From positions 1 to 64,000 of the forward strand of contig CAOJXR010000001.1 of the NCBI GenBank assembly GCA_948465565.1: a stretch of DNA of 64,000 bases, written 5' to 3'. This stretch comes from an uncultured Clostridium sp. (lineage in GTDB: Bacteria > Bacillota > Clostridia > TANB77 > CAG-508). The notes beneath the pieces were generated by a model. That model was given only the letters and a program-made list of their open reading frames with translations. It was not told where the DNA came from and did not search any database. The translations under genes and the position numbers were made by a program. Shown in pieces: positions 63,887 through 64,000 of the stretch (the first letter of the stretch is position 1; every line of letters begins with the position of its first letter).

Positions 63887-64000
63887 ATGCCAATCAATGA
63901 ATCTATAGAAAAAAAGATGCATGGGCAAAAGTAACAGGCGATGCCAAGTATACAGCAGATATAGCAGTAGAGGTTGAACTAGATTTAACAGAATATACGT
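63887..64000 (+). pseudogene. Xanthine dehydrogenase-type molybdopterin subunit, frameshifted and cut by the window edge
   Basis: ATG 63887 (after AAAAAAGGAGAT) opens MPINESIEKK and would then stop at TAA. Shifting the frame by one after the run of seven A (63909-63915) gives KDAWAKVTGDAKYTADIAVE, the characteristic N-terminus of the large molybdenum subunit of xanthine dehydrogenase / aldehyde oxidase. One A seems to be missing from the run. It may be a real mutation, phase variation at the A tract, or a sequence error. The rest lies beyond the window. Confidence 0.6.

Overview
The window is chromosomal DNA of an AT-rich, low-GC Gram-positive anaerobe, most likely an endospore-forming member of the class Clostridia (an uncultured gut-type lineage would fit). 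The reasons are the low G+C, strong AGGAGG-type ribosome binding sites, long U-tailed terminators, sporulation genes (spoVS, the dipicolinate synthase gene dpaA, ytfJ/gerW), clostridial acetate metabolism (pta-ackA-ackA), RqcH and a two-domain ThyX. No phage, transposase or CRISPR array is visible. The right edge cuts a gene and the left edge cuts a 5S rRNA.

Layout. 0-9 kb: the tail of an rRNA operon (5S end, tRNA-Asn), then an accessory-looking block (double GNAT acetyltransferase, DUF5131 protein, a two-gene membrane/calcium-binding/vWA/peptidase pair, PHP and HD hydrolases, a frameshifted N-formylglutamate amidohydrolase, an MBL hydrolase), closed by a second, identical tRNA-Asn on the opposite strand. 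9-21 kb: Na+/Ca2+ antiporter and ThyX diverging from a long palindrome, a YjbR-MGMT fusion, DUF1836 protein and acyl-CoA synthetase from back-to-back promoters, an NrdD-like protein that appears to lack its radical-forming parts, and a heterodimeric ABC exporter. 21-38 kb: housekeeping and sporulation genes (rluA family, pta, two ackA, rqcH, TPR protein, dpaA, uppP, folD, dprA, ymdB, spoVS, a solute-binding protein, recA-recX, scpA, DUF2953, ytfJ). 38-45 kb: GltD-like oxidoreductase, PepV-type dipeptidase, ABC-2 exporter, LD-carboxypeptidase. 45-49 kb: the iscR-iscS-iscU iron-sulfur cluster genes, flanked on each side by a short, G+C-richer cassette coding for small membrane proteins (one holds a decayed lemA). 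49-64 kb: glycogen phosphorylase, pyruvate kinase, Bax1-I family protein, undecaprenol/diacylglycerol kinase, a two-component system, a COG2509 flavoprotein, a monofunctional transglycosylase, an SCP2/alcohol dehydrogenase/aldehyde dehydrogenase operon, MATE exporter, a RhuM stub, an FTR-like iron-sulfur protein and a frameshifted xanthine-dehydrogenase-type gene.

How it works together. Carbon flow is represented by GlgP (glycogen to glucose-1-phosphate), Pyk (substrate-level ATP), Pta/AckA (acetyl-CoA to acetate and ATP) and ADH/ALDH (aldehyde/alcohol redox). UppP, the DgkA-type kinase, the transglycosylase and the S66 carboxypeptidase serve the wall lipid carrier and peptidoglycan. RecA/RecX/DprA handle DNA recombination, with a LexA-type box at recA. 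IscR boxes sit on both isc promoters.

The most unusual items are: (1) the NrdD homologue without the C-terminal zinc/glycyl-radical module and with Asn where the finger-loop Cys is expected; (2) a repeat family whose conserved core lies inside two unrelated long hairpins, each between convergent genes; (3) the zinc-ribbon/calcium/vWA/papain-like two-gene surface system; (4) an acetate kinase paralogue with an opened substrate pocket (Phe to Ala); (5) the G+C-rich mini-cassettes around isc.
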